A stretch of DNA of 23,413 nucleotides from Bacillota bacterium (GTDB lineage: Bacteria > Bacillota > Negativicutes > Sporomusales > UBA7701): positions 1 to 23,413 of the forward strand of contig JAEZLU010000350.1 of NCBI GenBank assembly GCA_023415075.1, in the 5' to 3' direction. Shown piece by piece: positions 7,394-13,412 of this stretch. Each line of letters opens with the position of its first letter. Position 1 is the stretch's first letter. The notes beneath the pieces are model-generated. The model saw only the letters and a list, made by a program, of their open reading frames with translations, had not been told where the DNA came from and searched no databases. Made by a program: the position numbers and the translations under genes.

Positions 7394-8085
7394 CCGCGAT
7401 CTTTCGGCTGGCGATAACCAAAGGCGAAGCCGTCCGCTACATCTCCCACCTCGACTATGCCCGCACCGTCGAACGGGCCCTGCGGCGCTCCAAGCTGCCG
7501 GCGGCCTACTCCGAAGGCTTCAATCCCCATATGAAGCTGGCCTTCGCGTCGGCCCTGTCGGTCGGCGTTACCAGCGAGGCCGAGTACCTCGATATCGAGC
7601 TGGCGGACGATACCGTCAGCGCGGCAACCGTCGAAGCCGCCCTGGCCGGCCAGCTGCCGGCAGGGCTGACGATAACCGGCATAAAGCAAATTACCGCCCA
7701 GCACAAATCGCTGATGGCGGTCGTCAACCTGGCCAGCTACCGGGTGGCCGTGCCGCTGACCGGCGCTGCCGAACTGGCCGCCGTCGCCCTGGATCGCTTC
7801 AACCAGGCGGCCAGCGTGCCTTATGTCAAACAAAGCCCCAAAGGCCGGCGCTCGGTCGATATAAAACAGTATGTCGACAATATCGCCGGCAGCGTTCGGG
7901 CCGAAGGCCTGGAACTGACCATGACCGTGAAAATAACGCCGACCGGCAGCATAAAGCCGGCCGAAGTGCTGGCCGCGCTGGTAGCCGATTTCGCGTTGCC
8001 GGCCGACCCGGCCGCCGCCCTCATTACCCGCACTGGCCTTTACATCGACAGCAAGGCCGGCCGGTCTACCCCGCTGGAGTTATAG
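7390..8085 (+). CDS. DUF2344 / TIGR03936 family protein
   Basis: The 231-aa product matches the TIGR03936 (DUF2344) family, with RLAITKGEAVRYISHLDYAR followed by YSEGFNPHMKLAFASALSVGVTSEAEYLDIEL. Family members are found next to, or fused with, the TIGR03960 radical SAM protein, and here the two are translationally coupled (ATGA, 7390-7393). No catalytic motif is obvious to me. The fold is unknown to me and there is no membrane segment. A role as the substrate-binding partner of the radical SAM enzyme is inference from this conserved pairing. An upstream in-frame extension into the radical SAM gene exists but is not needed. Confidence 0.88.
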   Translation: MTAIFRLAITKGEAVRYISHLDYARTVERALRRSKLPAAYSEGFNPHMKLAFASALSVGVTSEAEYLDIELADDTVSAATVEAALAGQLPAGLTITGIKQITAQHKSLMAVVNLASYRVAVPLTGAAELAAVALDRFNQAASVPYVKQSPKGRRSVDIKQYVDNIAGSVRAEGLELTMTVKITPTGSIKPAEVLAALVADFALPADPAAALITRTGLYIDSKAGRSTPLEL

Positions 8086-8108
8086 CCGCCAGACAGGGAG
8101 GAGAAAAA

Positions 8109-9557
8109 ATGGCCAAGACCATCGTGGTCAACGTCACCCCGGAAGAGACCCGCATGGCCCTCCTGGAGGACGGTGACCTGGCCGAGGTGTCGATCGAGCG
8201 CACCCACAGCGGTCACATCGTCGGCAACATTTATAAAGGGAAAGTTCAGAATGTCCTGCCAGGCATGCAGGCCGTCTTCGCCGACATCGGCCGCGACCGC
8301 AACGCTTTTCTGTACGTCGGCGACCTCAGCGGCGGTCAGCGCGGCAAAGGCGAGAAAATGACCGTCGGCCGGGAGCTTATCGTCCAGGTAGCCAAGGACG
8401 CCATCGGCAGCAAAGGTCCGCGGCTGACCACCCACCTTACTCTACCCGGCCGTTACGTCGTCCTCATGCCGACCGTCAAGTTCCTCGGCGTTTCCCGGCG
8501 AATCGCCGCCGCCGAGGAAAGGAAGCGCCTCAAGGAAGTTGCCGGCAAGGTCTGCCCGCAGGGCATGGGGCTGGTCGTGCGTACCGTCGCCGAGGGCCGC
8601 AGCGAAGATGACCTCCGGAAAGACTGCGAGTATCTCGTAAACCTGTGGCAGACGCTTACCGCCAGGGCCAAGCTGGCCAAAGCGCCGGCCCTCCTGTACC
8701 GCGATGTCGACCTCTTAATCCGTATTGTCCGCGACTACCTCGGGCCGACGGTCGAAAAACTGGTTATCGACAACCACGAAGCCCACAGCCGGGTCGTTGA
8801 ACTTGTCAAGGTCGTATCGCCCGAGCTGCTGCCGCGGCTGGAGCTGTACCAGGGCGAGGACATCTTCGGCCACTACGACATTGAGCAGCAGCTCGAGAAA
8901 CTGAGCGAGCGGCGGGTCAACCTACCGTGCGGCGGCTACATAATCATCGACCGCACCGAAGCCCTCACCGTTATCGACGTCAACACCGGCAAATTCGTCG
9001 GCAAGACCCGCCTGGCCGACACCGTTTTTGCCGCTAACCTCGAAGCGGCGGCCGAAATCGCCCGCCAGATCCGCCTGCGGGATATCGGCGGCATCATTAT
9101 TGCCGACTTTATCGACATGGACCGCGACCAGCACAAACAAGCAGTGCTGGCCGCCCTGACCGAGCACCTCAAGAAAGACCGCACTCGTACAAATGTCGTC
9201 GGCCTCACCGGCCTCGGCCTGGTCGAGATGACCCGCAAGAAAGTCCGCCAGGACCTGGCCACCGTGCTGCAGGCCGAGTGCCCCTGCTGCGGCGGCCGCG
9301 GCTACGTCCGCTCGCCCGAGACGGTGGCCATCACCGTCCGCCGCCAACTGCGGGCTGTGGCCAAAGGCCAGACCGGTACGGGCAGGCTCCTCGTCCAGGT
9401 TCACCCGCGGGTAGCCGAAGTTCTGAAGCGGCCGGGCGAGCTCGAGGCCCTGGCCAAGGAACTGGCCAGGCCGCTGGCGGTCGAGCCGGTGGCCTCCATG
9501 GATGCCGAAGCCTACTCGGTTCTGCAGACGAAAGACCAGGGAAAACCGCATGAATAA
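8109..9557 (+). CDS. rng: Ribonuclease E/G family endoribonuclease
   Basis: RNase E/G enzymes cut single-stranded AU-rich RNA and mature rRNA 5' ends. The 482-aa product has an S1-type RNA-binding segment (GHIVGNIYKGKVQNVLPGMQ, about residues 36-55). The catalytic magnesium aspartates are in VIDVNTGKFVG (Asp290) and IIADFIDMDRDQ (Asp333). The zinc-link motif is C391-P-C-C394. There is no long C-terminal scaffold, so it resembles RNase G or the short RNase E forms. GGGAGGAG precedes the ATG. The same frame stays open about 1.3 kb upstream, but that stretch is the shadow of the two preceding genes. It lies 23 nt after DUF2344 and ends just before the rplU promoter. Confidence 0.93.
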   Translation: MAKTIVVNVTPEETRMALLEDGDLAEVSIERTHSGHIVGNIYKGKVQNVLPGMQAVFADIGRDRNAFLYVGDLSGGQRGKGEKMTVGRELIVQVAKDAIGSKGPRLTTHLTLPGRYVVLMPTVKFLGVSRRIAAAEERKRLKEVAGKVCPQGMGLVVRTVAEGRSEDDLRKDCEYLVNLWQTLTARAKLAKAPALLYRDVDLLIRIVRDYLGPTVEKLVIDNHEAHSRVVELVKVVSPELLPRLELYQGEDIFGHYDIEQQLEKLSERRVNLPCGGYIIIDRTEALTVIDVNTGKFVGKTRLADTVFAANLEAAAEIARQIRLRDIGGIIIADFIDMDRDQHKQAVLAALTEHLKKDRTRTNVVGLTGLGLVEMTRKKVRQDLATVLQAECPCCGGRGYVRSPETVAITVRRQLRAVAKGQTGTGRLLVQVHPRVAEVLKRPGELEALAKELARPLAVEPVASMDAEAYSVLQTKDQGKPHE

Positions 9558-9567
9558 CGGCCATTTG

Positions 9568-9597
9568 TTGACAAATGCCCATCGTTTATGATAAAAT
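9568..9597 (+). promoter_or_regulatory. Sigma-A promoter of rplU-prp-rpmA
   Basis: A consensus -35 TTGACA (9568-9573), 18-nt spacer and TAAAAT (9592-9597), preceded by TG one base upstream (extended -10, TGaTAAAAT), form one of the two best promoters in the window. Transcription would start near 9604, giving a leader of about 118 nt before rplU. Confidence 0.85.
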
Positions 9598-9604
9598 TCA
9601 ATGA

Positions 9605-9715
9605 CGTAGGCAGTCAAGGCTGCCACAGGTTCCCCGAACCGCTCGGAGAAGGTCTTAAACTGCGGCTTTCCGCCGGAGTACCTTTAACGGCGAGTCCAAC
9701 TAGAATAGGGAGGTG
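9605..9715 (+). promoter_or_regulatory. Structured 5' leader of rplU, L21 leader type
   Basis: The leader can form three successive hairpins: GGCAG (9609-9613)/CTGCC (9620-9624); GGTTC (9628-9632)/GAACC (9636-9640); GCGG (9662-9665)/CCGC (9670-9673). CGCCG (9671-9675) can instead pair with CGGCG (9688-9692), so the third hairpin and this helix exclude each other. The rplU Shine-Dalgarno GGGAGGTG (9708-9715) lies just downstream. Firmicute rplU operons are known to carry an L21 leader thought to bind the ribosomal protein for feedback control. Assignment to that family is from position and structure, not from a covariance search. Confidence 0.65.
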
Positions 9716-9721
9716 TAATTT

Positions 9722-10036
9722 ATGACGTACGCAATCATCGAAACCGGCGGCAAACAGTACCGCGTCAGCGAAGGCGACGAAGTTCTCGTCGAAAAGCTGG
9801 ACAAGGGCGAAGGCGAAACCGTAACCTTCGACCGCGTCCTGGCGGTCACCAAGAAAGGCGAGCTGGTCATCGGCCAGCCGACTGTAGCCGGCGCTAAGGT
9901 TACCGGCAAGGTCGTCGGCGAAGGCAAAGGCGAAAAAATCCTGGTCTTCAAGTACAAGGCCAAGTCTAACTACCGCAAGCGCCAGGGCCATCGCCAGCCG
10001 TACAGCAAAGTGGTTATCGAAAAAATCAAAGCCTAA
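9722..10036 (+). CDS. rplU: 50S ribosomal protein L21 (bL21)
   Basis: The 104-aa product has the full L21 pattern: YAIIETGGKQYRVSEGD at the N-terminus, a central beta-barrel with VTFDRVL, and the basic C-terminal signature FKYKAKSNYRKRQGHRQPY that contacts 23S rRNA. The ATG follows GGGAGGTG by 6 nt. It is first gene of a tight set with prp and rpmA, the order known in B. subtilis (rplU-ysxB-rpmA). Confidence 0.98.
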   Translation: MTYAIIETGGKQYRVSEGDEVLVEKLDKGEGETVTFDRVLAVTKKGELVIGQPTVAGAKVTGKVVGEGKGEKILVFKYKAKSNYRKRQGHRQPYSKVVIEKIKA

Positions 10037-10038
10037 CA

Positions 10039-10359
10039 ATGGTCAGGATTGACATCTACCGTGACGCCGCCGGCGCCATCACCGGCTATACGGCGAGCGG
10101 CCACGCCAACACAGCCCCCCACGGCCAGGACATCGTCTGCGCCGGCGTGGCGGCTCTCACTCAGGCGACGGTGCTGGGCCTTCAGCGGCACCTCGGACGG
10201 GACATCAGCCTGGAGGTCGCCAGCGGCAAGCTTGCCCTGGCACTCACCGGCCACCCTGACGCCGAAACCGGCGCCATCCTCGAAACTATGCTTCTCGGCC
10301 TGGCCGAGATCGAAAAATTAAGTCCGCACAGTGTTCGGATCGCAGAGCACAGGAGGTGA
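10039..10359 (+). CDS. prp: Ribosomal processing cysteine protease Prp
   Basis: Prp (YsxB) removes the N-terminal extension of ribosomal protein L27 in Firmicutes and related groups. In this 106-aa protein the catalytic pair falls at His22 (ASGHANTAPHGQD) and Cys34 (IVCAGVAAL), the same positions as in the characterised Staphylococcus aureus enzyme. The start lies 2 nt after the rplU stop with no evident ribosome binding site, which suggests coupling to rplU. Its stop TGA (10357-10359) sits at the end of the rpmA Shine-Dalgarno AGGAGGTG, so translation of the two is probably linked. The substrate gene is next door. Confidence 0.95.
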   Translation: MVRIDIYRDAAGAITGYTASGHANTAPHGQDIVCAGVAALTQATVLGLQRHLGRDISLEVASGKLALALTGHPDAETGAILETMLLGLAEIEKLSPHSVRIAEHRR

Positions 10360-10364
10360 AGGCA

Positions 10365-10658
10365 ATGTTTAAATTTGATCTGCAACTTTTTGCCCATAAA
10401 AAAGGCGTCGGCAGCTCGCGCAACGGCCGCGACAGCGAAGCCAAGCGCCTTGGCGCGAAACGCAGCGACGGCCAGGTGGTTACCGCCGGCAGCATCCTCG
10501 TCCGCCAGCGGGGTACCCACTTCCACCCTGGCAAGAACGTCGGCATCGGCAAGGACGACACCCTGTTCGCCATGGTCGCCGGCAAAGTCGCCTTCGAGCG
10601 CAAGGGCCGCGACAACCGTCAGGTCAGCGTCTACCCGCTAGAAGAAGCCGTGATGTAA
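10365..10658 (+). CDS. rpmA: 50S ribosomal protein L27 (bL27), with Prp-cleaved extension
   Basis: The 97-aa product has the L27 core HKKGVGSSRNGRDSEAKRLG and GSILVRQRGTHFHPGKNVG. It begins MFKFDLQLF-AHKKG, the short extension that Prp is known to remove after the Phe, so mature L27 would start at Ala10. The ATG at 10365 lies 6 nt after AGGAGGTG; a GTG inside that Shine-Dalgarno (10356) is rejected. It is the last gene of the rplU operon and is followed by a hairpin 11 nt after the stop. Confidence 0.97.
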   Translation: MFKFDLQLFAHKKGVGSSRNGRDSEAKRLGAKRSDGQVVTAGSILVRQRGTHFHPGKNVGIGKDDTLFAMVAGKVAFERKGRDNRQVSVYPLEEAVM

Positions 10659-10669
10659 GTTCCGATGAT

Positions 10670-10691
10670 GCCTGCGGCACTCGCCGCAGGC
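10670..10691. repeat. 22-nt palindromic repeat, copy 1
   Basis: Stem GCCTGCGGC (10670-10678), loop ACTC and GCCGCAGGC (10683-10691) form a perfect 9-bp hairpin. Two or three more pairs extend it here (AT/AT at 10668-10669 and 10692-10693). It is followed by CATTCTG and an alternating TATATATAT run, not a T-tract. An identical 22-mer occurs at 10835-10856. It lies 11 nt after rpmA and could act as a transcript-end or stability hairpin. Confidence 0.85.
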
Positions 10692-10706
10692 ATTCTGTAT
10701 ATATAT

Positions 10707-10834
10707 CCAGGCCGTTCAGAAATCCCCGTAGGCTAGACGGACCAGGGACACGACCGGAGGCGTACACTAAAGGTGCGTCGGAGGGGAGTGTCCCGCAGGC
10801 CAACGACGCATCGGGGGATTTATCAACGGCCTGG
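10707..10834. ncRNA. Candidate structured RNA or palindromic element between rpmA and spo0B-like gene
   Basis: A 128-nt stretch folds on paper as one long rod. P1 is CCAGGCCGTT (10707-10716) with AACGGCCTGG (10825-10834), a 3x3 internal loop follows, then P2 AAATCCCC (10720-10727) with GGGGATTT (10814-10821). Beyond that, GG-CC (10739-10743) pairs with GGCC (10798-10801), P3 is GGGACAC (10745-10751) with GTGTCCC (10788-10794), and the apex is CGTAC (10761-10765) with GTGCG (10773-10777). The 22-nt hairpin copy 2 begins on the next base after P1. No convincing reading frame or known RNA family was recognised. No consensus promoter was found, so orientation is open. Alternatives are a small RNA or a MITE-like element. 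Confidence 0.5.
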
Positions 10835-10856
10835 GCCTGCGGCACTCGCCGCAGGC
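10835..10856. repeat. 22-nt palindromic repeat, copy 2
   Basis: This is identical over 22 nt to the copy at 10670-10691 and, like it, is followed by an alternating TATATATA run and then CAGG. It abuts the 3' arm of the long inverted structure (10825-10834). Together the copies form a direct repeat of about 35-40 nt with small indels, flanking the candidate RNA. From 10861 to 10911 I see nothing further before the next ribosome binding site. Confidence 0.85.
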
Positions 10857-10924
10857 GTTATATATATGCAGGAATTTCCGCCAGCCGGCGCGAATGCAGT
10901 AAATACCAGGCAAGGAGGCTCGCT

Positions 10925-11143
10925 ATGGCCAAAGAGATCTGCGACGAACTGGAAAAACTGCTACGGGCCCAACGCCACGACTTCATGAACTACCTGCAGG
11001 TCATCCGGACCATGATCCAGCTTGGCCGCACCGAGAAAGCCCTCAAATATATCGACGACCTGGCCCAGAACCCCGACCTGCTCGCCGAGCCCCTCAGGCG
11101 CCATTACGAACAGCCCGACTGCCAGCGGAAAGCCGGCTTATAA
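10925..11143 (+). CDS. Minimal Spo0B-type phosphotransferase domain protein
   Basis: In B. subtilis, Spo0B passes phosphate from Spo0F to Spo0A in the sporulation phosphorelay. This 72-aa protein contains only the N-terminal helical hairpin. RAQRHDFMNYLQVIRTMIQLGR (residues 14-35) aligns with the RHDWMNKLQLI region around the phospho-accepting histidine of Spo0B, here His18. A second helix covers EKALKYIDDLA. The C-terminal ATPase-like domain of Spo0B (192 aa) is missing. Its position between rpmA and obg is exactly that of spo0B in B. subtilis. AAGGAGG (10912-10918) precedes the ATG by 6 nt. It could be a genuine small dimerising protein or a truncated remnant; the good ribosome binding site and intact motif favour the former. 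Confidence 0.8.
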   Translation: MAKEICDELEKLLRAQRHDFMNYLQVIRTMIQLGRTEKALKYIDDLAQNPDLLAEPLRRHYEQPDCQRKAGL

Positions 11144-11155
11144 AATAAGCCCGGC
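11132..11155 (+). terminator. Hairpin spanning the stop of the Spo0B-like gene
   Basis: GGCTTA (11135-11140) pairs with TAAGCC (11146-11151) around loop TAAAA. Three outer pairs (GCC 11132-11134 with GGC 11153-11155) form across one bulge. The TAA stop is in the loop. There is no T-run, so termination would be partial at best; it may attenuate transcription into obgE. Confidence 0.4.
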
Positions 11156-11201
11156 CGGAGTATATTACCTCTAGGAAATCTTTAGGACCTCAGGTGATCG
11201 A

Positions 11202-12476
11202 ATGTTTATTGACCGTGCAAAAATCCAGGTTGAAGCAGGCGACGGCGGGAACGGCATGTCCAGTTTCCGCCGTGAAAAATTCGTGCCCAAGGGCGGCCCC
11301 AGCGGCGGCGACGGCGGGCGGGGCGGCGACGTCATCCTGGTGGTCGACGCCAGCCTCAACACCCTCATCGATTTTCGCTACAAGCGCAAATTCAAGGCGC
11401 CGGCCGGCGAGCACGGCCAGTCCAGCAACATGTTCGGCCGCCAGGGCGACAACCTGTACATAAAAGTGCCCCCGGGCACGACTGTCCGCGACGAGGCCAC
11501 CGGCGAACTTGTCGGCGACCTGACGACCGAAGGCCAGGAGCTCGTAGTGGCCAAGGGCGGCCGCGGCGGCCGCGGCAACGCCCGTTTTGTCACAAGCGTC
11601 CACCGGGCCCCCACCTTCGCCGAAAAGGGCGAGCCGGGCGAGGACCGTGTGCTTCTGCTTGAACTCAAGGTGCTGGCCGACGTCGGCCTGGTAGGTTATC
11701 CGAGCGTCGGCAAATCCAGTATCCTTGCCAGGGTCTCGGCCGCCAAGCCGGAAATCGCCGACTACCATTTCACCACCCTGACGCCTGTGCTGGGGGTGGT
11801 CAGCCTGCGGGAAGGCCAGAGCTTCGTCCTGGCCGACATTCCCGGGCTCATCGAGGGCGCCCATGAAGGCAAAGGCCTTGGCCACGACTTTCTCCGCCAC
11901 ATCGAGCGCACCCGCGTCCTCATCCATGTCCTCGACGTAGCCGGCCTCGAGGGCCGCGACCCTATCGACGACTATCACAAAATCAACGCCGAACTGAGGC
12001 AGTACAACGAGCGCCTGGCCAGTCGGCCGCAGATAATCGCCGCCAACAAGATGGATTTGCCGGAAGCTCAGGCCGCCTACCAAAAGGTCGCCGCCTACAT
12101 GGCCAAAGAAGGTCGCGAAATATACCCCATCTCGGCCGCCACCGGTGACGGCCTGCCCCAGCTCATGGAGCGGGCGGCCGCCCTGCTGGCCGCCTACAAG
12201 GAAGAAGAACCGGCCCCTGATGACACCGTTGTCTACACCGCCAAACCAGCCGCCTCGGAATACACCATCCGGCGGGACGACGACGGCGCCTACATAGTGG
12301 AAGGCAAAGACATCGAAAAACTGGTGGCTATGACCAACTTCGACAACGATGAGGCCCTCCGCCGTTTCCAACTCATCTGGCGGCGGCTCGGCATCGACGC
12401 CGCCCTCAAGGAAAAGGGCATCAGCGAAGGTGACACGGTGCGTATCCGTGGCCTCGAATTCGAATTTAAGGAATAG
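11202..12476 (+). CDS. obgE: Ribosome-associated GTPase Obg
   Basis: Obg/CgtA is an essential GTPase for 50S assembly and stress/growth control, and in B. subtilis also for sporulation. The 424-aa protein has three domains. The Gly-rich Obg fold comes first (MFIDRAKIQVEAGDGGNGMS, PKGGPSGGDGGRGGDV). The G domain has G1 GYPSVGKSS at 165-173, G3 DIPGL and G4 NKMD at 282-285. The C-terminal OCT domain covers about 350-420 (YTIRRDDDGAYIVEGKDIEKL). The ATG follows AGGTGATCGA. The same gene order (spo0B-obg) holds in B. subtilis. A 569-codon open frame on the opposite strand is a GC-rich shadow. Confidence 0.97.
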   Translation: MFIDRAKIQVEAGDGGNGMSSFRREKFVPKGGPSGGDGGRGGDVILVVDASLNTLIDFRYKRKFKAPAGEHGQSSNMFGRQGDNLYIKVPPGTTVRDEATGELVGDLTTEGQELVVAKGGRGGRGNARFVTSVHRAPTFAEKGEPGEDRVLLLELKVLADVGLVGYPSVGKSSILARVSAAKPEIADYHFTTLTPVLGVVSLREGQSFVLADIPGLIEGAHEGKGLGHDFLRHIERTRVLIHVLDVAGLEGRDPIDDYHKINAELRQYNERLASRPQIIAANKMDLPEAQAAYQKVAAYMAKEGREIYPISAATGDGLPQLMERAAALLAAYKEEEPAPDDTVVYTAKPAASEYTIRRDDDGAYIVEGKDIEKLVAMTNFDNDEALRRFQLIWRRLGIDAALKEKGISEGDTVRIRGLEFEFKE

Positions 12477-12512
12477 ATTTTCGAAAGGCGGGGCTCCGGC
12501 TCCGGTGATGAC

Positions 12513-13412
12513 ATGCTTACCAACAAACAAAAACGCCATCTGAAAGCCCTCGGCGCCAGCCTCGACCCGGTGATCCAGATCGGCAAAGCCGGTGTTGCCC
12601 CGGCCCTGGTGGCCAGTGCCGACAGCGTTCTCGCCACCCGTGAACTCATCAAGGTGCGGGTGCTGAAAAACAGCCCGGCCGAGCCGGCCGAGGCCATCGT
12701 CGAACTGGCGGCCGCCACTGGGGCCGAACTTGTCCAAACCATCGGCCGCAACGGCCTCCTGTACCGCCGCAGCGCCGACAAACCAAAAATCGAATTCCCC
12801 GGCGAAGGCGGCGACAAAAAAGCGCCGCCGGCACCTATGCTTGCAGCAGAACCGGCGCCGGTGGCTACGCCGCGACCGCGTTCGGCCAAACCGGGCCAAG
12901 CCCCCCGGCCGGCAAAACCGGCCGCCGGTAAGCGTACCAGCCCGGCCAGGCCTAAATCATCCACCCGTCCGGCGTCTTCGCCGGCGAAACCGACAACCGG
13001 CAAGCACACCGGCCTAGGGCGGCCCAAGTCAGCCGTCAGCCCGGCCTATTCGCCTGCAGGTCCGACCGCACCGGTAAACAGAGAACGAACCAAACCGGCC
13101 CCGGCCCGCAGCGGGCCGGCCAGACCAGCCGCGCCCAAGCGCCCGGCTATGGCCGGGCCCCGGCCGGAGCCTGCATTTGATAGGGGAGAGAAGGATGCTC
13201 GCACGACAAAACCTGGCCGAGGCCAAACGGATCGTCGTCAAAGTGGGCACAAGCACGCTGAACCACAGCACCGGCAAGCTAAACCTGCTGCGGATCGAAA
13301 GACTGGTGCGCGAACTGTCCGACCTGGCCAATCAGGGCAAACAAATAATTCTGGTAACCTCCGGCGCGGTGGGCGCCGGCATGGACCGACTGGGTCTAAA
13401 GGAAAAGCCTAA
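12513..13412 (+). CDS. yhbY: YhbY-type CRM RNA-binding protein with long disordered tail
   Basis: Residues 1-97 are a complete YhbY/CRM domain (LTNKQKRHLKALGASLDPVIQIGKAG, ELIKVRVL, LVQTIGRNGLLYRR), which binds pre-50S particles; stand-alone YhbY is usually about 97 aa. The frame then continues for about 200 residues of Pro/Ala/Lys/Arg-rich, low-complexity sequence with a 24-aa tandem repeat (134-157 and 158-181). It stops at 13412, which is 218 nt inside proB. No frameshift is needed to explain the frame. The tail is probably disordered and RNA-binding by charge. Whether the last 72 residues, encoded over proB, are made is unproven. The ATG lies after GGTGATGAC. Confidence 0.85.
   Translation: MLTNKQKRHLKALGASLDPVIQIGKAGVAPALVASADSVLATRELIKVRVLKNSPAEPAEAIVELAAATGAELVQTIGRNGLLYRRSADKPKIEFPGEGGDKKAPPAPMLAAEPAPVATPRPRSAKPGQAPRPAKPAAGKRTSPARPKSSTRPASSPAKPTTGKHTGLGRPKSAVSPAYSPAGPTAPVNRERTKPAPARSGPARPAAPKRPAMAGPRPEPAFDRGEKDARTTKPGRGQTDRRQSGHKHAEPQHRQAKPAADRKTGARTVRPGQSGQTNNSGNLRRGGRRHGPTGSKGKA
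12912..13055 (+). repeat. Tandem 72-bp repeat in the yhbY tail
   Basis: Two adjacent 72-bp units (12912-12983 and 12984-13055) encode the 24-aa pattern AKP..GK.T...RPKS...PA.SP twice. The units are diverged at the DNA level but keep frame and register, as expected for a translated repeat under length constraint. Confidence 0.75.

Noticed and set aside
6792..8108. Open + frame continuous with rng, giving a 921-residue product
   Set aside because: The added residues are low-complexity Arg/Pro/Ser shadow of the radical SAM and DUF2344 genes. RNase G homology begins at the ATG at 8109 with a strong ribosome binding site.
8109..9557. Full-length RNase E with degradosome scaffold
   Set aside because: The protein ends about 90 residues after the CPxC zinc-link. 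There is no long basic or acidic C-terminal scaffold.
10624..10845. 73-codon minus-strand frame covering the structured element and the end of rpmA
   Set aside because: It starts at GTG inside the repeat hairpin, overlaps rpmA and has no ribosome binding site. The base pairing explains the stretch better.
10670..10856. CRISPR array
   Set aside because: Only two repeats, palindromic, with a 143-nt interval that is itself self-complementary; no cas genes nearby.
11190..12899. 569-codon open frame on the minus strand opposite obgE
   Set aside because: obgE is certain on the + strand. In GC-rich DNA the complementary frame often lacks stops. There is no ribosome binding site and no recognisable domain.
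12800..13412. Frameshift or readthrough as the cause of the long yhbY frame
   Set aside because: The tail is in the same frame without a break and contains a register-keeping repeat, so no frameshift is needed. A sequencing error remains possible and is listed as a refuting test.
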